Shown: one piece after another, positions 42,089 to 54,149 of the stretch
Position numbering within the stretch: the first letter of the stretch is position 1
Layout of the letters: every line of letters begins with the position of its first letter
Assembly (NCBI RefSeq): GCF_015234305.1
Contig: NZ_JADGMI010000006.1
Coordinates: 62,001-126,000 of the forward strand
Length of the DNA: 64,000 nucleotides
Reading direction: 5' to 3'
From: Superficieibacter sp. 1612_C1
Lineage (GTDB): Bacteria > Pseudomonadota > Gammaproteobacteria > Enterobacterales > Enterobacteriaceae
Made by a program: the position numbers and the translations under genes
The notes under the pieces: generated by a model
The model's input: the letters and a program-made list of their open reading frames with translations, nothing else
The model's database searches: none
Told to the model about the DNA's origin: nothing

Positions 42089-42112
42089 TTTTGCGATCAA
42101 ATTAACACTTTT
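42089..42112 (+). promoter_or_regulatory. CRP site of the srl (gut) operon
   Basis: TTTTGCGATCAAATTAACAC closely matches the CRP site before the E. coli srl operon (TGCGATCAAAATAACACT as remembered) and lies about 80 bp before srlA. Confidence 0.75.
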
Positions 42113-42160
42113 AAACCTTTCGATCTGATTAAAATAGGCCACCATTTAGCAAGACCGTAG

Positions 42161-43707
<1,547 letters not shown>

Positions 43708-43718
43708 GGGGCCTGAAG

Positions 43719-44081
43719 ATGACTGTGATTTACCAGACCACCATTACCCAGATTGGTCAGTGCGCTGCGGATGCGCTCAACGATCGCATGCTTATCACCT
43801 TTCGTGAGGGCGCACCCGCCGACATCGTGGAGTTCTGTTTTATCCACTGCCACGGCGAGCTGACCGGCACGCTTAAGCCAGGCACCCGGTTCGAACTGGG
43901 CGATCTGCGCTATGCCGTAACTGCCGTAGGCGATGTTGCCGAACAGAATTTACGTGAGCTTGGGCATATCACCCTGCGTTTTGACGGTGAGCATGAGGCG
44001 GAATATCCCGGCACCGTTCACGTTGCAGGTCCTATGCCAGAGGCGATTGCCCCCGGCTGTATTTTGAAATTTGTCGCTTAA
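43719..44081 (+). CDS. srlB: Sorbitol PTS enzyme IIA component SrlB
   Basis: A 120-residue IIA-gut protein, MTVIYQTTITQIGQCAADALND..., with the phosphorylatable His in FCFIHCHGEL. Start set at 43719; the frame is open further upstream within srlE but family length supports this ATG. Followed 17 bp later by srlD. Confidence 0.95.
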   Translation: MTVIYQTTITQIGQCAADALNDRMLITFREGAPADIVEFCFIHCHGELTGTLKPGTRFELGDLRYAVTAVGDVAEQNLRELGHITLRFDGEHEAEYPGTVHVAGPMPEAIAPGCILKFVA

Positions 44082-44098
44082 GTTGTGAGGAGAAGAGT

Positions 44099-44878
44099 AT
44101 GAGTCAGGTTGCCGTTGTCATTGGCGGAGGACAGACCCTGGGGGCGTTCCTGAGCCGTGGGCTTGCCGCAGAAGGCTACCGCGTCGCGGTGGTGGATATT
44201 CAGAGTGATAAAGCGGCCGCGGTCGCGAAGGAAATTAACGCCGAATTTGGCGAAGGGATGGCGTACGGTTTCGGCGCGGACGCCACCAGCGAGCATAGCG
44301 TACTGGCGCTGGCACGCGGCGTGGATGAAATCTTTGGCCGCGCCGACCTGCTGGTCTACAGCGCGGGGATTGCCAAAGCGGCGTTTATCAGCGATTTCGC
44401 GCTGGGCGATTTTGACCGCTCCTTGCAGGTGAATCTGGTCGGCTACTTCCTCTGCGCCCGTGAGTTCTCCCGTCTGATGATCCGCGACGGTATTCAGGGG
44501 CGGATTATTCAGATCAACTCGAAATCGGGCAAGGTGGGCAGCAAGCACAATTCCGGCTATAGCGCGGCAAAATTCGGCGGCGTCGGGCTGACGCAATCGC
44601 TGGCGCTGGATCTGGCGGAGTATGGCATTACCGTTCACTCGCTGATGCTTGGCAACCTGTTGAAATCACCGATGTTTCAGTCTTTGCTTCCGCAGTATGC
44701 GGCCAAGCTGGGTATTAAGGCGGACGAGGTCGAGCAGTATTACATCGACAAAGTGCCATTGAAACGCGGTTGTGATTATCAGGACGTGCTGAATATGCTG
44801 CTGTTTTACGCCAGCCCGAAAGCGTCCTATTGCACCGGGCAGTCGATTAACGTTACCGGTGGTCAGGTGATGTTTTAA
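44099..44878 (+). CDS. srlD: Sorbitol-6-phosphate 2-dehydrogenase SrlD
   Basis: A 259-residue short-chain dehydrogenase. The NAD motif reads VVIGGGQTLGAFLSRGLAAEGYRVAVVDI; the catalytic Ser-Tyr-Lys set is in INSKSGKVGSKHNSGYSAAKFGG. It oxidises sorbitol-6-phosphate to fructose-6-phosphate. AGGAG precedes the ATG. A REP pair lies between it and srlM. Confidence 0.97.
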   Translation: MSQVAVVIGGGQTLGAFLSRGLAAEGYRVAVVDIQSDKAAAVAKEINAEFGEGMAYGFGADATSEHSVLALARGVDEIFGRADLLVYSAGIAKAAFISDFALGDFDRSLQVNLVGYFLCAREFSRLMIRDGIQGRIIQINSKSGKVGSKHNSGYSAAKFGGVGLTQSLALDLAEYGITVHSLMLGNLLKSPMFQSLLPQYAAKLGIKADEVEQYYIDKVPLKRGCDYQDVLNMLLFYASPKASYCTGQSINVTGGQVMF

Positions 44879-44910
44879 GGGTGTGCCCGATGGCGCTGGC
44901 AGTGTGCCAC

Positions 44911-45008
44911 GATGCCCGGTGGTGCTGCGCTTACCGGGCCTACATATTATCGTAATTGATTGAGTTTTGAACCTTTGTAGGCCGGGCAAGCGCAGCGCCG
45001 CCCGGCAT
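44911..45008. repeat. REP pair (BIME) between srlD and srlM
   Basis: A REP unit (GATGCCCGGTGGTGCTGCGC...CCGGGCCTAC, 44911-44943) faces an inverted unit (GTAGGCCGGGCAAGCGCAGC...GCCCGGCAT, 44978-45008). They can form stable hairpins and likely protect the upstream srlAEBD message. Confidence 0.85.
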
Positions 45009-45066
45009 AACTTTCCCCGGAGGCCGAAGGTGTTTATTGCGGCCCCCCACAAAAGAGGAGTTAACT

Positions 45067-45426
45067 ATGGTTGCCGCCCTGATCACCGTCGCCATCATCG
45101 CCTGGCTCAGCCAGCTCGCCCTCGGCGGCTGGCAGATCTGGCTTTTTAACCGCGCCTTCGACAAGCTCTGCCAGCAGGGACGCGTCGGCGTCGGGCGCTC
45201 CGGCGGCCGTTTTAAGCCCAGAGTCGTTATCGCCCTCGCACTCGACAAACACGATAAAGTCTGCGACTCGCTGATAATGCGTGGCCTCACCGTTTTCGCC
45301 CGTCCGGGCAAAATTGCCGCGCTTGAGGGCAAATATCTCCAGGAATTAAAGCCTGATGTGATCTTTCCACAAGATCCGCTCTGTCAGAATGCACTATCAT
45401 TGGCGCTTAAACTGAAACATGGGTAA
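45067..45426 (+). CDS. srlM: Sorbitol operon activator SrlM (GutM)
   Basis: A 119-residue protein, MVAALITVAIIAWLSQLALGGWQIWLFNRAFDKLCQQGRVGVGRSGGRFKPR..., matching E. coli GutM. It begins with a hydrophobic helix, which is unusual for an activator. It promotes srl transcription together with CRP and opposes SrlR. AGAGGAG precedes the ATG. Confidence 0.93.
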   Translation: MVAALITVAIIAWLSQLALGGWQIWLFNRAFDKLCQQGRVGVGRSGGRFKPRVVIALALDKHDKVCDSLIMRGLTVFARPGKIAALEGKYLQELKPDVIFPQDPLCQNALSLALKLKHG

Positions 45427-45492
45427 TTTCGTTGTGAACGCTAATAGCTTGCGAAATTATCACTTCGCAACTTAATTCGGGTATCCACGCCT

Positions 45493-46266
45493 ATGAAACC
45501 ACGTCAGCGCCAGGCCGCTATCCTTGAGCATCTGCAAAAGCAGGGGAAATGCTCGGTGGAGGAACTGGCACAGCACTTTGACACCACCGGCACGACTATC
45601 CGCAAGGATCTGGTGATGCTGGAAAATGCGGGAACCGTCATTCGCACCTATGGCGGCGTCGTGCTGAATAAAGATGAAGCCGATCCGCCTATCGATCACA
45701 AGACGCTGATCAACACGCATAAAAAAGCGCTGATCGCCGAAAGCGCGGTGAAGTTTATCCACGACGGCGACTCCATCATTCTGGACGCGGGCAGCACCGT
45801 GTTGCAGATGGTGCCGCTGCTGAGCCGCTTTAATAACATTACGGTGATGACCAACAGCCTGCACATCGTCAATGCGCTGTCGGAGCTGGATAATGAGCAA
45901 ACCATCCTGATGCCCGGCGGCACCTTTCGCAAAAAATCCGCCTCTTTTCACGGCCAGCTTGCCGAGAACGCCTTCCAGCATTTCAGCTTTGACAAGCTCT
46001 TTATGGGGACCGACGGCATCGATCTGAACGCGGGCGTCACGACCTTCAATGAGGTCTTCAGCGTCAGTAACGCCATGTGCGCCGCCGCGCGTGAAATCAT
46101 TCTGATGGCGGACTCATCAAAGTTTGGCCGCAAAAGCCCCAACATCGTCTGTGGTCTGGAACGCGTTAATAAACTGATCACCGACGCGGGCATTACCCCG
46201 GCGTTTCGGCAGGCGCTGGAAGAAAAAGGCGTTGAAGTGATTATTACCGGAGAAGAGCATGAGTGA
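45493..46266 (+). CDS. srlR: DeoR-family sorbitol repressor SrlR (GutR)
   Basis: A 257-residue DeoR-type regulator. [53 protein letters not shown]. The sugar-phosphate isomerase-like sensor domain follows ([29 protein letters not shown]). Represses the srl operon in the absence of sorbitol. It overlaps gutQ by eight bases. Confidence 0.96.
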   Translation: MKPRQRQAAILEHLQKQGKCSVEELAQHFDTTGTTIRKDLVMLENAGTVIRTYGGVVLNKDEADPPIDHKTLINTHKKALIAESAVKFIHDGDSIILDAGSTVLQMVPLLSRFNNITVMTNSLHIVNALSELDNEQTILMPGGTFRKKSASFHGQLAENAFQHFSFDKLFMGTDGIDLNAGVTTFNEVFSVSNAMCAAAREIILMADSSKFGRKSPNIVCGLERVNKLITDAGITPAFRQALEEKGVEVIITGEEHE

Positions 46267-47224
46267 GTTTTTGTTGGACGCGGGCCGTCAGACGTTACAG
46301 CTGGAGCTACAGGAAGCCAGCCGCCTCGCCGAGCGGCTGGGCGAGGATTTTATTCGCGCCGCCAATACCATTATCCACTGCGCCGGAAAAGTGATTGTCT
46401 CCGGGATGGGAAAATCGGGGCATATTGGTAAAAAAATCGCCGCGACGCTCGCCAGCACCGGCACGCCGGCGTTTTTTGTCCATCCGGCAGAGGCGCTGCA
46501 CGGCGATCTGGGGATGATCGAAAGCCGCGACGTGCTGCTGTTTATCTCCTATTCCGGCAGCGCCAAAGAGCTGGATCTTATTATCCCGCGCTTACAGGAA
46601 AAGGCGGTAACGCTGCTGGCGATGACCGGCAAATCCCGCTCGCCGCTGGCGCTGGCGGCCTCGGCGGTGCTGGATATTTCCGTCGAGCGCGAAGCCTGCC
46701 CGATGCATCTTGCCCCCACCTCCAGCACGGTCAATACCCTGATGATGGGGGATGCGCTGGCGATGGCGGTAATGCAGGCACGCGGTTTTAACGAGGAAGA
46801 TTTTGCCCGTTCGCATCCGGCGGGTGCACTGGGCGCACGGTTGCTGAATAAGGTCCACCATCTGATGCGCCGCGACGCGGCGATCCCACAGGTAAAACTG
46901 ACCACCAGCGTGATGGACGCGATGATGGAACTCAGCCGCACCGGGCTTGGGCTGGTGGCAGTCTGCGACGACGACGCACAGGTACAGGGCGTGTTTACCG
47001 ATGGCGATCTGCGGCGCTGGCTGGTAGGCGGCGGCGCGTTAACCGCTGACGTCGGCGGGGCGATGACCAGGGGCGGTATTACGCTTCAGGCCGACAGCCG
47101 CGCCGTTGATGCTAAAGAGATCCTGATGAAGCGTAAAATTACCGCCGCGCCGGTGGTGGACGCGCAGGGTAAACTCACCGGCGCGATTAACCTTCAGGAT
47201 TTCTACCAGGCCGGCATTCTCTAG
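46259..47224 (+). CDS. gutQ: Arabinose-5-phosphate isomerase GutQ
   Basis: A 321-residue SIS-domain enzyme ([61 protein letters not shown]) with two CBS domains (about 205-320), the KdsD/GutQ layout. It interconverts D-arabinose 5-phosphate and D-ribulose 5-phosphate, feeding KDO synthesis or signalling in the operon. Last gene of the sorbitol operon; overlaps the norR 3' end by four bases on the opposite strand. Confidence 0.96.
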   Translation: MSEFLLDAGRQTLQLELQEASRLAERLGEDFIRAANTIIHCAGKVIVSGMGKSGHIGKKIAATLASTGTPAFFVHPAEALHGDLGMIESRDVLLFISYSGSAKELDLIIPRLQEKAVTLLAMTGKSRSPLALAASAVLDISVEREACPMHLAPTSSTVNTLMMGDALAMAVMQARGFNEEDFARSHPAGALGARLLNKVHHLMRRDAAIPQVKLTTSVMDAMMELSRTGLGLVAVCDDDAQVQGVFTDGDLRRWLVGGGALTADVGGAMTRGGITLQADSRAVDAKEILMKRKITAAPVVDAQGKLTGAINLQDFYQAGIL

Positions 47225-48738
47225 GCTTTTAGTCCGAGACGCTTCGCCAGCCGGTGCAGGTTGGCGACGTCAGTTTCCAGTAGCCTGGCGCTGGCCGCCC
47301 AGTTTCCCTCACTTTGCCCCAGCGCGCGGGTAATCAACTCCCGCTGAAAACGTTCGGTGGCGTCACGCAGATTCGCACCAGCGGTCGGGGGCTGAACGCT
47401 GGCGGCGGCGGGCGCGGCCGGTTCATCATGCAGCGCAAAATGCTGCGCCTCCAGCACGACCTCTTCCCCCGTTCTTGCGGCCCGCGCCAGCACCACTGCC
47501 CGGTGGATGGCGTGCTCCAGTTCACGCACGTTGCCCGGCCAGCCGTAGCTCAGCAGATGCGCCCGCGCGCCGGGGCTTAACACCACCCGCGACAGCCCAA
47601 GCCGGGCGCGACACTGCTCGCAAAAATAGCCCGCCAGCAGGATGACATCCTCCCCCCTTTCGCGCAGCGGCGGCACCGAAAGCGGAAACACGCTCAGCCG
47701 ATGAAACAGGTCGGCGCGAAAACGTCCGGCCAGCACCTCTTCGCGCAGATCGCGGTTGGTCGCCGCCAGCACGCGCACGTCAACCCGCAGGCTGCGATCG
47801 TCACCGACCCGCTGAATATCGCCATACTGTAATACGCGAAGCAGCTTGGCCTGCAACGCCAGCGACAGCTCGCCAATTTCATCAAGGAACAGGGTGCCGT
47901 TATCCGCCATCTCAAATTTACCGCTGCGGTTGCTAATAGCGCCGGTAAACGCCCCCTTTACATGCCCGAACAGTTCGCTTTCCGCCACGCTCTCCGGCAG
48001 CGCTGCGCAGTTAAGGTAGACCAGCGGGCTGGCCCCGCGCGGCGATCCTTCGTGGATGGCTTTCGCCACCAGCTCTTTACCCGTACCGGTTTCCCCGCCA
48101 ATCAGCACGTTAAGATCGGAGGCCGCCACAATCGCGATCTCTTTTTTCAACTGCGTCATATTGTCCGACAGGCCGATCATCTCCTGCCCCGCCGTCTGCC
48201 CGTAACCGCGCGTCTCGCCCGGCAACACGTTCTGGCTTTCAAGCTGGGCAATCAGGAGCGCATTATTCAGCGCGCCCGCCACCAGCGCGGCGATCAGCCG
48301 CAGCTCTTCATCGCTGAAATTATCGAAGCGGTCGGCGGACATGCCGTCGAGGGTCAGCGCGCCGATCAGATTTTGCCCGGCAAACAGCGGCAGCCCGACG
48401 CAGGCGTGTACCTTCAGACTCTCCTGACCGGGGATCAGACCGTCGTAAGGGTCGGGGAGATCGCTGTCCGCCGGGAACCGCACCACGTCGCCCGCGCGGG
48501 CAATCGCTTCCAGACGCGGATGCCCGGCCAGCGCAAACCGCCGCCCGAGCACATCCTGCGCCAGCCCGTCGATCGCCAGCGGGATAAACTGATGCGCCTC
48601 ATAGCGCAGCAGCGCCGAGGCATCGCAGCCCAGCGCCTGACGCAGCGTGGCGATCAGTCGTGCAAAACGATCCTGATGGCCGATATCGCGCTGTAACTCA
48701 ATGGCGATCTTCGCCAGTACCTCAACCGAAAAGCCCAT
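47221..48738 (-). CDS. norR: Nitric-oxide-sensing sigma-54 activator NorR
   Basis: A 505-residue activator. An N-terminal GAF domain (about 1-170), which holds the NO-sensing non-heme iron, is followed by an AAA+ domain with Walker [10 protein letters not shown], the sigma-54 contact loop GAFTGA and [12 protein letters not shown], then a Fis-type HTH ([33 protein letters not shown]). It turns on norVW when NO binds. Divergent from norV. Confidence 0.97.
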   Translation of the reverse strand: MGFSVEVLAKIAIELQRDIGHQDRFARLIATLRQALGCDASALLRYEAHQFIPLAIDGLAQDVLGRRFALAGHPRLEAIARAGDVVRFPADSDLPDPYDGLIPGQESLKVHACVGLPLFAGQNLIGALTLDGMSADRFDNFSDEELRLIAALVAGALNNALLIAQLESQNVLPGETRGYGQTAGQEMIGLSDNMTQLKKEIAIVAASDLNVLIGGETGTGKELVAKAIHEGSPRGASPLVYLNCAALPESVAESELFGHVKGAFTGAISNRSGKFEMADNGTLFLDEIGELSLALQAKLLRVLQYGDIQRVGDDRSLRVDVRVLAATNRDLREEVLAGRFRADLFHRLSVFPLSVPPLRERGEDVILLAGYFCEQCRARLGLSRVVLSPGARAHLLSYGWPGNVRELEHAIHRAVVLARAARTGEEVVLEAQHFALHDEPAAPAAASVQPPTAGANLRDATERFQRELITRALGQSEGNWAASARLLETDVANLHRLAKRLGLKA

Positions 48739-48749
48739 GCCACCTCATT

Positions 48750-48805
48750 GTCTTTTTGACTATCAGCTTTGTCATATTGACAGTCATGATGATAGTCATT
48801 TTGAC
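48750..48805 (+). promoter_or_regulatory. Three NorR-binding sites between norR and norV
   Basis: GTCTTTTTGAC (48750-48760), GTCATATTGAC (48771-48781) and GTCATTTTGAC (48795-48805) each fit GT-N7-AC. Three such sites upstream of norV are the known arrangement needed for activation. Confidence 0.9.
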
Positions 48806-48859
48806 ATCAAAAAAACAAGCGTTAAATACATAACCCAATAAAAACAACCAGTTAAAAAC

Positions 48860-48875
48860 TGGCACGCTTATTGAT
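48860..48875 (+). promoter_or_regulatory. Sigma-54 promoter of norVW
   Basis: TGGCAC-N5-TTGAT fits the -24/-12 consensus (TGGCAC-N5-TTGCA), with A in place of C in the -12 element. It lies 48 bp before norV and 55 bp after the last NorR site. Confidence 0.8.
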
Positions 48876-48923
48876 TATAGCTATACATCTTTGATAAATA
48901 TTTGGCTTACGATAGAGGTTGTG

Positions 48924-50372
48924 ATGGCTATTCTGGTAAAAAATAATATTCAGTGGGTTGGGCAACGTGACTGGGAAGTGCGTGATTTTCACGGCACCGA
49001 ATATAAAACGCTGCGCGGCAGCAGCTACAACAGTTATCTGATTCAGGAAGGGAAAAACGTTCTGATCGATACCGTCGATCACAAATTCAGCCGCGAGTTC
49101 GTGCAGAACCTGCGGGCGGAGATCGATCTGGCGAAAATCGATTACATCGTGATTAACCACGCGGAAGAAGATCATGCCGGTGCGCTGACCGAACTGATGT
49201 CTTATATTCCGCACACCCCGATTTACTGTACCGCCAACGCGATTGACTCCATTAACGGCCACCATCATCACCCGGAGTGGAACTTCAACGTGGTGAAAAC
49301 CGGCGATGCGCTGGATATTGGTAACGGCAAGCAGCTGATCTTTGTTGAAACGCCGATGCTGCACTGGCCGGACAGCATGATGACCTATATGACCGGCGAC
49401 GCGGTGCTGTTCAGTAACGATGCCTTTGGTCAGCATTACTGCGACGAACGCCTGTTTAATGATGAAGTCGATCAGACCGAGCTGTTCGAACAGTGCCAGC
49501 GCTACTACGCCAATATCCTGACGCCGTTCAGCCGCCTGGTGACGCCAAAAATTACTGAAATCCTCGGTTTTAACCTGCCGGTCGATATGATTGCCACCTC
49601 GCACGGCGTGGTATGGCGCGACAACCCGACGCAGATCGTTGAGCTGTACCTGAAATGGGCGGCGGATTATCAGGAAGACCGGATCACCATTTTCTACGAC
49701 ACCATGTCGAACAACACCCGCATGATGGCGGATGCCATCGCCCAGGGTATCAACGAAGTGGACCCGAACGTGGCGGTGAAAATCTTTAACGTCGCCCGCA
49801 GCGATAAAAACGAGATCCTGACCAACGTCTTCCGCTCAAAAGGCGTGCTGGTGGGCACCTCCACGATGAACAACGTGATGATGCCGAAAATTGCCGGGCT
49901 GGTCGAAGAGATCACCGGCCTGCGTTTTCGCAACAAACGCGCCAGCGCCTTCGGCTCTCACGGCTGGAGCGGCGGCGCGGTGGATCGTCTCTCCACCCGC
50001 TTGCAGGATGCCGGTCTGGAAATGTCGCTGAGCCTGAAGGCCAAATGGCGTCCGGACCTCGACGCGCTGGAAGTGTGCCGTCAGCACGGTCGCGATATCG
50101 CCCGTCAGTGGGCGCTCGCTCCGCTGCCGGAAGCCAAACCGGTTATTACTCCGCCGCAGGAGGAGTGCGCCTGCGCCGCTGCCGCTGTCGCCGACCTTGG
50201 CCCGTGCATGCAGTGCAGCGTGTGCCAGTGGATCTACGATCCGCAAACCGGCGAACCGATGCAGAATGTTGCGCCCGGTACACCGTGGAGCGACGTGCCG
50301 GATGATTTCCTGTGCCCGGAATGCTCATTAGGTAAAGAGGTATTCGACGAACTGGCGACGGAGGCGGTATGA
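48924..50372 (+). CDS. norV: Flavorubredoxin NO reductase NorV
   Basis: A 482-residue protein: a beta-lactamase-like diiron domain ([11 protein letters not shown] ligands, about 79-90; [17 protein letters not shown]), a flavodoxin domain ([20 protein letters not shown], about 255-400) and a C-terminal rubredoxin ([13 protein letters not shown] ... [12 protein letters not shown]). It reduces NO to N2O under anaerobic conditions. Start at MAILVKNN (48924). The linker before the rubredoxin contains an extra CACAA stretch. norW overlaps by four bases. Confidence 0.97.
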   Translation: MAILVKNNIQWVGQRDWEVRDFHGTEYKTLRGSSYNSYLIQEGKNVLIDTVDHKFSREFVQNLRAEIDLAKIDYIVINHAEEDHAGALTELMSYIPHTPIYCTANAIDSINGHHHHPEWNFNVVKTGDALDIGNGKQLIFVETPMLHWPDSMMTYMTGDAVLFSNDAFGQHYCDERLFNDEVDQTELFEQCQRYYANILTPFSRLVTPKITEILGFNLPVDMIATSHGVVWRDNPTQIVELYLKWAADYQEDRITIFYDTMSNNTRMMADAIAQGINEVDPNVAVKIFNVARSDKNEILTNVFRSKGVLVGTSTMNNVMMPKIAGLVEEITGLRFRNKRASAFGSHGWSGGAVDRLSTRLQDAGLEMSLSLKAKWRPDLDALEVCRQHGRDIARQWALAPLPEAKPVITPPQEECACAAAAVADLGPCMQCSVCQWIYDPQTGEPMQNVAPGTPWSDVPDDFLCPECSLGKEVFDELATEAV

Positions 50373-51502
50373 ACCACGGCATAGTGATTATCGGCTCGGG
50401 CTTTGCGGCCCGTCAGCTGGTGAAAAATATCCGCAAGCAGGACGCCAGCGTACCGTTAACGCTGATTGCAGCAGACAGCATGGATGAGTACAACAAACCG
50501 GATCTCAGCCATGTGATCAGCCGGGGCCTGCACGCCGACGAACTGACGCTGCAAACGGCAGGCGAGTTTGCCGAGCAGTACAATCTGCGCCTGTGCCCGC
50601 ATACCCGCATTACCGATATCGACGCGGCGAATCACCGGGTGTTGAGTCAGGATCGTCAGTGGCAGTACGACAAGCTGGTGCTGGCGACCGGGGCGGCGGC
50701 CTTCGTGCCGCCGGTGCCCGGCCATGAACTGATGCTGACGCTCAATAGCCAGCAGGAGTATCGCGCGGCGCAAACTACGCTCCGTGATGCAAAACGGGTG
50801 CTGATTGTTGGCAGCGGGCTGATCGGCACCGAGCTGGCGATGGATTTTTGCCGCGCGGGCAAGGCAGTGACGCTAATTGACAGCGCCGCCAGCATTCTGG
50901 CCTCGCTGATGCCGCCGGAAGTCAGCAGCCGCCTGCAACATCGTCTGACGGAAAGCGATGTGCATCTGCTGCTGAAGTCGCAGCTGGTCTCGCTGGAGCA
51001 GACCGCCAGCGGCATTCGCGCCACCCTCGACCGTCAGCGGGTGATTGAGGTGGATGCGGTGGTTGCCGCCACCGGCCTGCGTCCGGAAACCACCCTCGCA
51101 CGGCGCGCTGGCGTGGCGGTCAATCGTGGGATCGTGGTGAACAGTTCGCTGCAAACCAGCAACGCGACGATCTTTGCGCTGGGTGACTGCGCGGAGATTA
51201 ACGGCATGGTGCTACCCTTCCTGCAACCCATTATGTTAAGCGCCATGTGCCTGGCGAAAACCCTGATCGCCACGGGCGGCGAGCTGAAGCTTCCGGCGAT
51301 GCTGGTGAAAGTGAAGACAACGGATCTGCCGCTGCATCTGGCAGGAGACACCCGACGGGCAGATTTGCGCTGGCAAATCGCTGTCGATGCGCAGGGGATG
51401 GTGGCAAAAGGTATGGATGCGGATGAGCGGCTGTGCGCGTTTGTGGTCAGCGAAGATCGGATGAAAGAGGCGTTCGCCTTGCTCAAAGCGCTGGCCGCGT
51501 GA
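50369..51502 (+). CDS. norW: NADH:flavorubredoxin reductase NorW
   Basis: A 377-residue FAD/NADH oxidoreductase. FAD motif [23 protein letters not shown] motif [21 protein letters not shown] and the second FAD motif [13 protein letters not shown]. It passes electrons from NADH to the NorV rubredoxin. Starts with ATGA overlap to norV. Its last codons (CTGGCCGCGTGA) recur 97 bp downstream in the scar region. Confidence 0.96.
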   Translation: MNHGIVIIGSGFAARQLVKNIRKQDASVPLTLIAADSMDEYNKPDLSHVISRGLHADELTLQTAGEFAEQYNLRLCPHTRITDIDAANHRVLSQDRQWQYDKLVLATGAAAFVPPVPGHELMLTLNSQQEYRAAQTTLRDAKRVLIVGSGLIGTELAMDFCRAGKAVTLIDSAASILASLMPPEVSSRLQHRLTESDVHLLLKSQLVSLEQTASGIRATLDRQRVIEVDAVVAATGLRPETTLARRAGVAVNRGIVVNSSLQTSNATIFALGDCAEINGMVLPFLQPIMLSAMCLAKTLIATGGELKLPAMLVKVKTTDLPLHLAGDTRRADLRWQIAVDAQGMVAKGMDADERLCAFVVSEDRMKEAFALLKALAA

Positions 51503-51550
51503 GCAATTTTTAGCGGCGGGTGGGCACGTTGCTGACAACGGTCGCGCTTA

Positions 51551-51584
51551 TGCCGGATGGCGGCTACGCCTTATCCGGCCTACA
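51551..51584. repeat. REP element
   Basis: TGCCGGATGGCGGCTACGCC then TTATCCGGCCTACA, a standard Y-type REP, first of three after norW. Confidence 0.9.
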
Positions 51585-51638
51585 AAACTGGCCGCGTGAG
51601 GGCGTTTTCCCCGCGTTGCAGACTGACCGGAGCGCGGA

Positions 51639-51672
51639 TGCCGGATGGCGGCTACGCCTTATCCGGCCTACA
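51639..51672. repeat. REP element, identical to the one at 51551
   Basis: Same 34-base unit as 51551-51584, in direct orientation. Its last bases provide the TAG stop of the displaced hypF tail. Confidence 0.9.
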
Positions 51673-51757
51673 AAACCTTTACCGTCCGCGCCGCAGAGGC
51701 GGTCTGCCCCAGCGCAACCCCGCCGTCACCAGCCGGAAACTGCCGCCGGAAGCTGAC
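51668..51757 (-). pseudogene. Displaced duplicate of the hypF 3' end
   Basis: On the minus strand this reads [25 protein letters not shown]-stop. The true HypF end at 51815 reads [23 protein letters not shown]-stop. The nucleotide match is about 80% over some 50 bases and keeps the reading frame. It lies between two REP units, 58 bp beyond the present hypF stop, so it is a leftover hypF tail, not chance. Confidence 0.8.
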
Positions 51758-51759
51758 TC

Positions 51760-51791
51760 GTAGGCCTGATAAGCGCAGCGCCATCAGGCAT
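51760..51791. repeat. REP element in inverted orientation
   Basis: GTAGGCCTGATAAGCGCAGC then GCCATCAGGCAT, the reverse-oriented REP type, 23 bp from the hypF stop. Confidence 0.85.
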
Positions 51792-51814
51792 TCCGGCTCA
51801 GGAGCCGCAGATTC

Positions 51815-54139
51815 TTACATCAACCGTGCCGCGGCGACCACCGCCTGCCCCAGCGCGATGCCGCCATCACCGGCCGGAAACTGCTGCGGAAAAAGCAGTT
51901 CAAAGTCAGAAAGATAAAAACTAAGCCGCGCACGCAGAAGACGGTTATGCAGCACGCCGCCGCTGAATACCAGCGTGGTAATCCCCCGCCCTTGCGCCTG
52001 CTGGCGCATCAGCGAGGCAAACCCCGCCGCCAGTGCGTCGTGAAATGCCCAGGCGCGTTCGGCGGGCGTGGCCTGCCAGTTAAGCCACTGATGCCAGAAG
52101 GTTGCCAGATCGAGCTGGTTTTCAGCCACCGGCATTGAGACCGGATGCTGAACCTCATCACAGGTCGCGGCCAGCGCCTCCAGCATGCAGGCCGCCTCTC
52201 CTTCGTAGCTCAATGCAGTCGATACCTCGCTCAATAAATTCGACGCGCTATCTGCCCCCCTTAACTTCCCGCCTGACAATACCGTTGCAGCGCCCAGCAC
52301 CGCAGCTACCGCGTCAAACAACCGTCCACATGAGGAGGCCAGCGGCGCGTTAAGCCCGCGCGCAATCGCCCGGGCCAGCAGCGGCCAGTTCTGCGCCCGC
52401 ACTCCCGCCGTTTCCGGATAACGCTCCCACTCCGGCACAAACGCCAGACACTGCGCCAGCAGATTGCGCCACGGCTGGCGCGCCGCCAGATCGCCGCCGG
52501 GCAGCGCGACGGCAGGCAAACCACCGAGATGCTCGCACTCCCGATAGTTCACCCGTAAACACTCGCCACCCCACAGCGCGCCATTCTCGCCCATGCCGAT
52601 GCCGTCCAGCGCCAGTGCTATCACATCGCCGCCGTCCAGCGGCCAGCGGTGCTCGGCCAGGCAAGCGGCGATATGGGCGTGGTGATGGAGAACCGTCTGA
52701 TGGGGAAGGCCGTGCGCGGCAGCCCACTGCGAAGAGTGATAGCCAGGGTGCGCGTCGGCAACCACCGCCTGCGGAGTAAAATCGTAGATGGCCTGCATCA
52801 GCTGTAGCGACTGTTTCCACTGTGCTTCAACGCCTTCATCCGTGAGATCGCCAAAATGCTGGCTTAGCACCGCCTGTTCACCGCGTACCAGGCAGAAGGT
52901 ATTTTTGAGATCCGCGCCGAGGCAAAGCATTGGCGGGATATTCTCAAAGCCCGGCGGTAACGTCAGCGCATCCGGGACGTAACCGCGCGAACGGCGCAGC
53001 ATCTCCCCGCTCTGGCGCACCACCGAGTCGTCCATCCGCTGCACAATGTCGCGATTATGCAGTAAAAAACCGTCGGCGATATCCGCCAGATCCGCCAGCG
53101 CCTGCGCGTTGGTCATGGCGGGCGGCTTACCGCTCAGGTTGCCGGAGGTCATTACTAGCGGGCGGTCGAGCGCCTGCATCAGCAGATGGTGCAGCGGCGT
53201 GGCGGGCAGCATCACGCCAACCTCATTCAGGCCCGGCGCAATCGCCTCACACAGGTCGTTTAGGCCGGATTTTTCCACCAGCACTACCGGCGCGGCGGGA
53301 GTTGAAAGTAGCGTGCGCGCCTGCGGCGGCAAGTCGTCGGCTGAAGGGATCATCACCGCCAGCGGTTTGGCAGGACGCCGTTTGCGCTGGCGAAGCCGCG
53401 CTACCGCGTCCCCGTTGCGCGCATCACAGGCCAGATGAAAACCGCCAAGCCCTTTAACGGCGACGATCCCGCCGCTGGTCAGTAGCGCCACCGCCGCCCG
53501 TAAGGCTGACTCCCGATCCGCCTCTCCCCCGTCATACGGAAACGCAGACTCCTGCGCTTCCGGTTCCCCGGCACGCCGCCACATCAACGTCGGACCGCAC
53601 TCTGCGCACGCCACCGGCTGCGCATGAAAGCGACGATCGTAAGGATTACGGTACTCCGCCTCGCAGGCGGGGCACAGGGGAAAATCGGCCATCACCGTGA
53701 AAGGACGATCGTAGGGCATGGCGTGAATAATGGTGAAACGCGGTCCGCAGTGGGTGCAGTTAATAAACGGATAGCGGTAGCGGCGCTCTCGCGGATCGTT
53801 CATTTCCGCCAGACAGGCCGGACAGGTGGCGGCATCGGGAACAATCTGCGTGCTCATGCTCCCCGCCGCGCTTTGGCGAATGGTAAAATCTACCGGCGTA
53901 ACGTCCCAACGCATTGGCAGGATGTCGGTCCGATCAATACGCGCCAGCGGCGGGCAGTTCTGATGGAGCTGGGCAAGAAACGCGTCGCCCTCCCCCAGCA
54001 GCCGCACCACCACGCCAGCGCCGTCATTACAGACATCGCCTTTCAGATGCAGCCGCTGCGCCACCTGCCAGACAAAGGGGCGGAACCCCACCCCCTGTAC
54101 TTTACCGCGCACCCGGATTTGCACGCCGCTGTTACTCAT
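51815..54139 (-). CDS. hypF: Hydrogenase maturation carbamoyltransferase HypF
   Basis: A 774-residue protein with the HypF domain order: acylphosphatase ([18 protein letters not shown], about 8-25), two C4 zinc fingers (CPACLAEM...[16 protein letters not shown]...CAECGPTL, about 108-185), a YrdC-like domain (about 210-390; [12 protein letters not shown]) and a Kae1-like carbamoyltransferase domain ([30 protein letters not shown]). It makes thiocyanate on HypE for the CN ligands of NiFe hydrogenases. Its 5' end is 10 bp from the fdhF-like stop, so both belong to the hydN operon. The 3' end looks rearranged (see 51668). Confidence 0.96.
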   Translation of the reverse strand: MSNSGVQIRVRGKVQGVGFRPFVWQVAQRLHLKGDVCNDGAGVVVRLLGEGDAFLAQLHQNCPPLARIDRTDILPMRWDVTPVDFTIRQSAAGSMSTQIVPDAATCPACLAEMNDPRERRYRYPFINCTHCGPRFTIIHAMPYDRPFTVMADFPLCPACEAEYRNPYDRRFHAQPVACAECGPTLMWRRAGEPEAQESAFPYDGGEADRESALRAAVALLTSGGIVAVKGLGGFHLACDARNGDAVARLRQRKRRPAKPLAVMIPSADDLPPQARTLLSTPAAPVVLVEKSGLNDLCEAIAPGLNEVGVMLPATPLHHLLMQALDRPLVMTSGNLSGKPPAMTNAQALADLADIADGFLLHNRDIVQRMDDSVVRQSGEMLRRSRGYVPDALTLPPGFENIPPMLCLGADLKNTFCLVRGEQAVLSQHFGDLTDEGVEAQWKQSLQLMQAIYDFTPQAVVADAHPGYHSSQWAAAHGLPHQTVLHHHAHIAACLAEHRWPLDGGDVIALALDGIGMGENGALWGGECLRVNYRECEHLGGLPAVALPGGDLAARQPWRNLLAQCLAFVPEWERYPETAGVRAQNWPLLARAIARGLNAPLASSCGRLFDAVAAVLGAATVLSGGKLRGADSASNLLSEVSTALSYEGEAACMLEALAATCDEVQHPVSMPVAENQLDLATFWHQWLNWQATPAERAWAFHDALAAGFASLMRQQAQGRGITTLVFSGGVLHNRLLRARLSFYLSDFELLFPQQFPAGDGGIALGQAVVAAARLM

Positions 54140-54149
54140 CGCGCTATGA

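Noticed and set aside
44911-45008. BIME/REP clusters considered as mobile element ends
   Set aside because: They match ordinary REP units of enterobacteria and have no transposase or target duplication nearby.
47221-51502. norRVW considered as an accessory island
   Set aside because: Gene order, promoter and binding sites are the standard enterobacterial arrangement beside gutQ.
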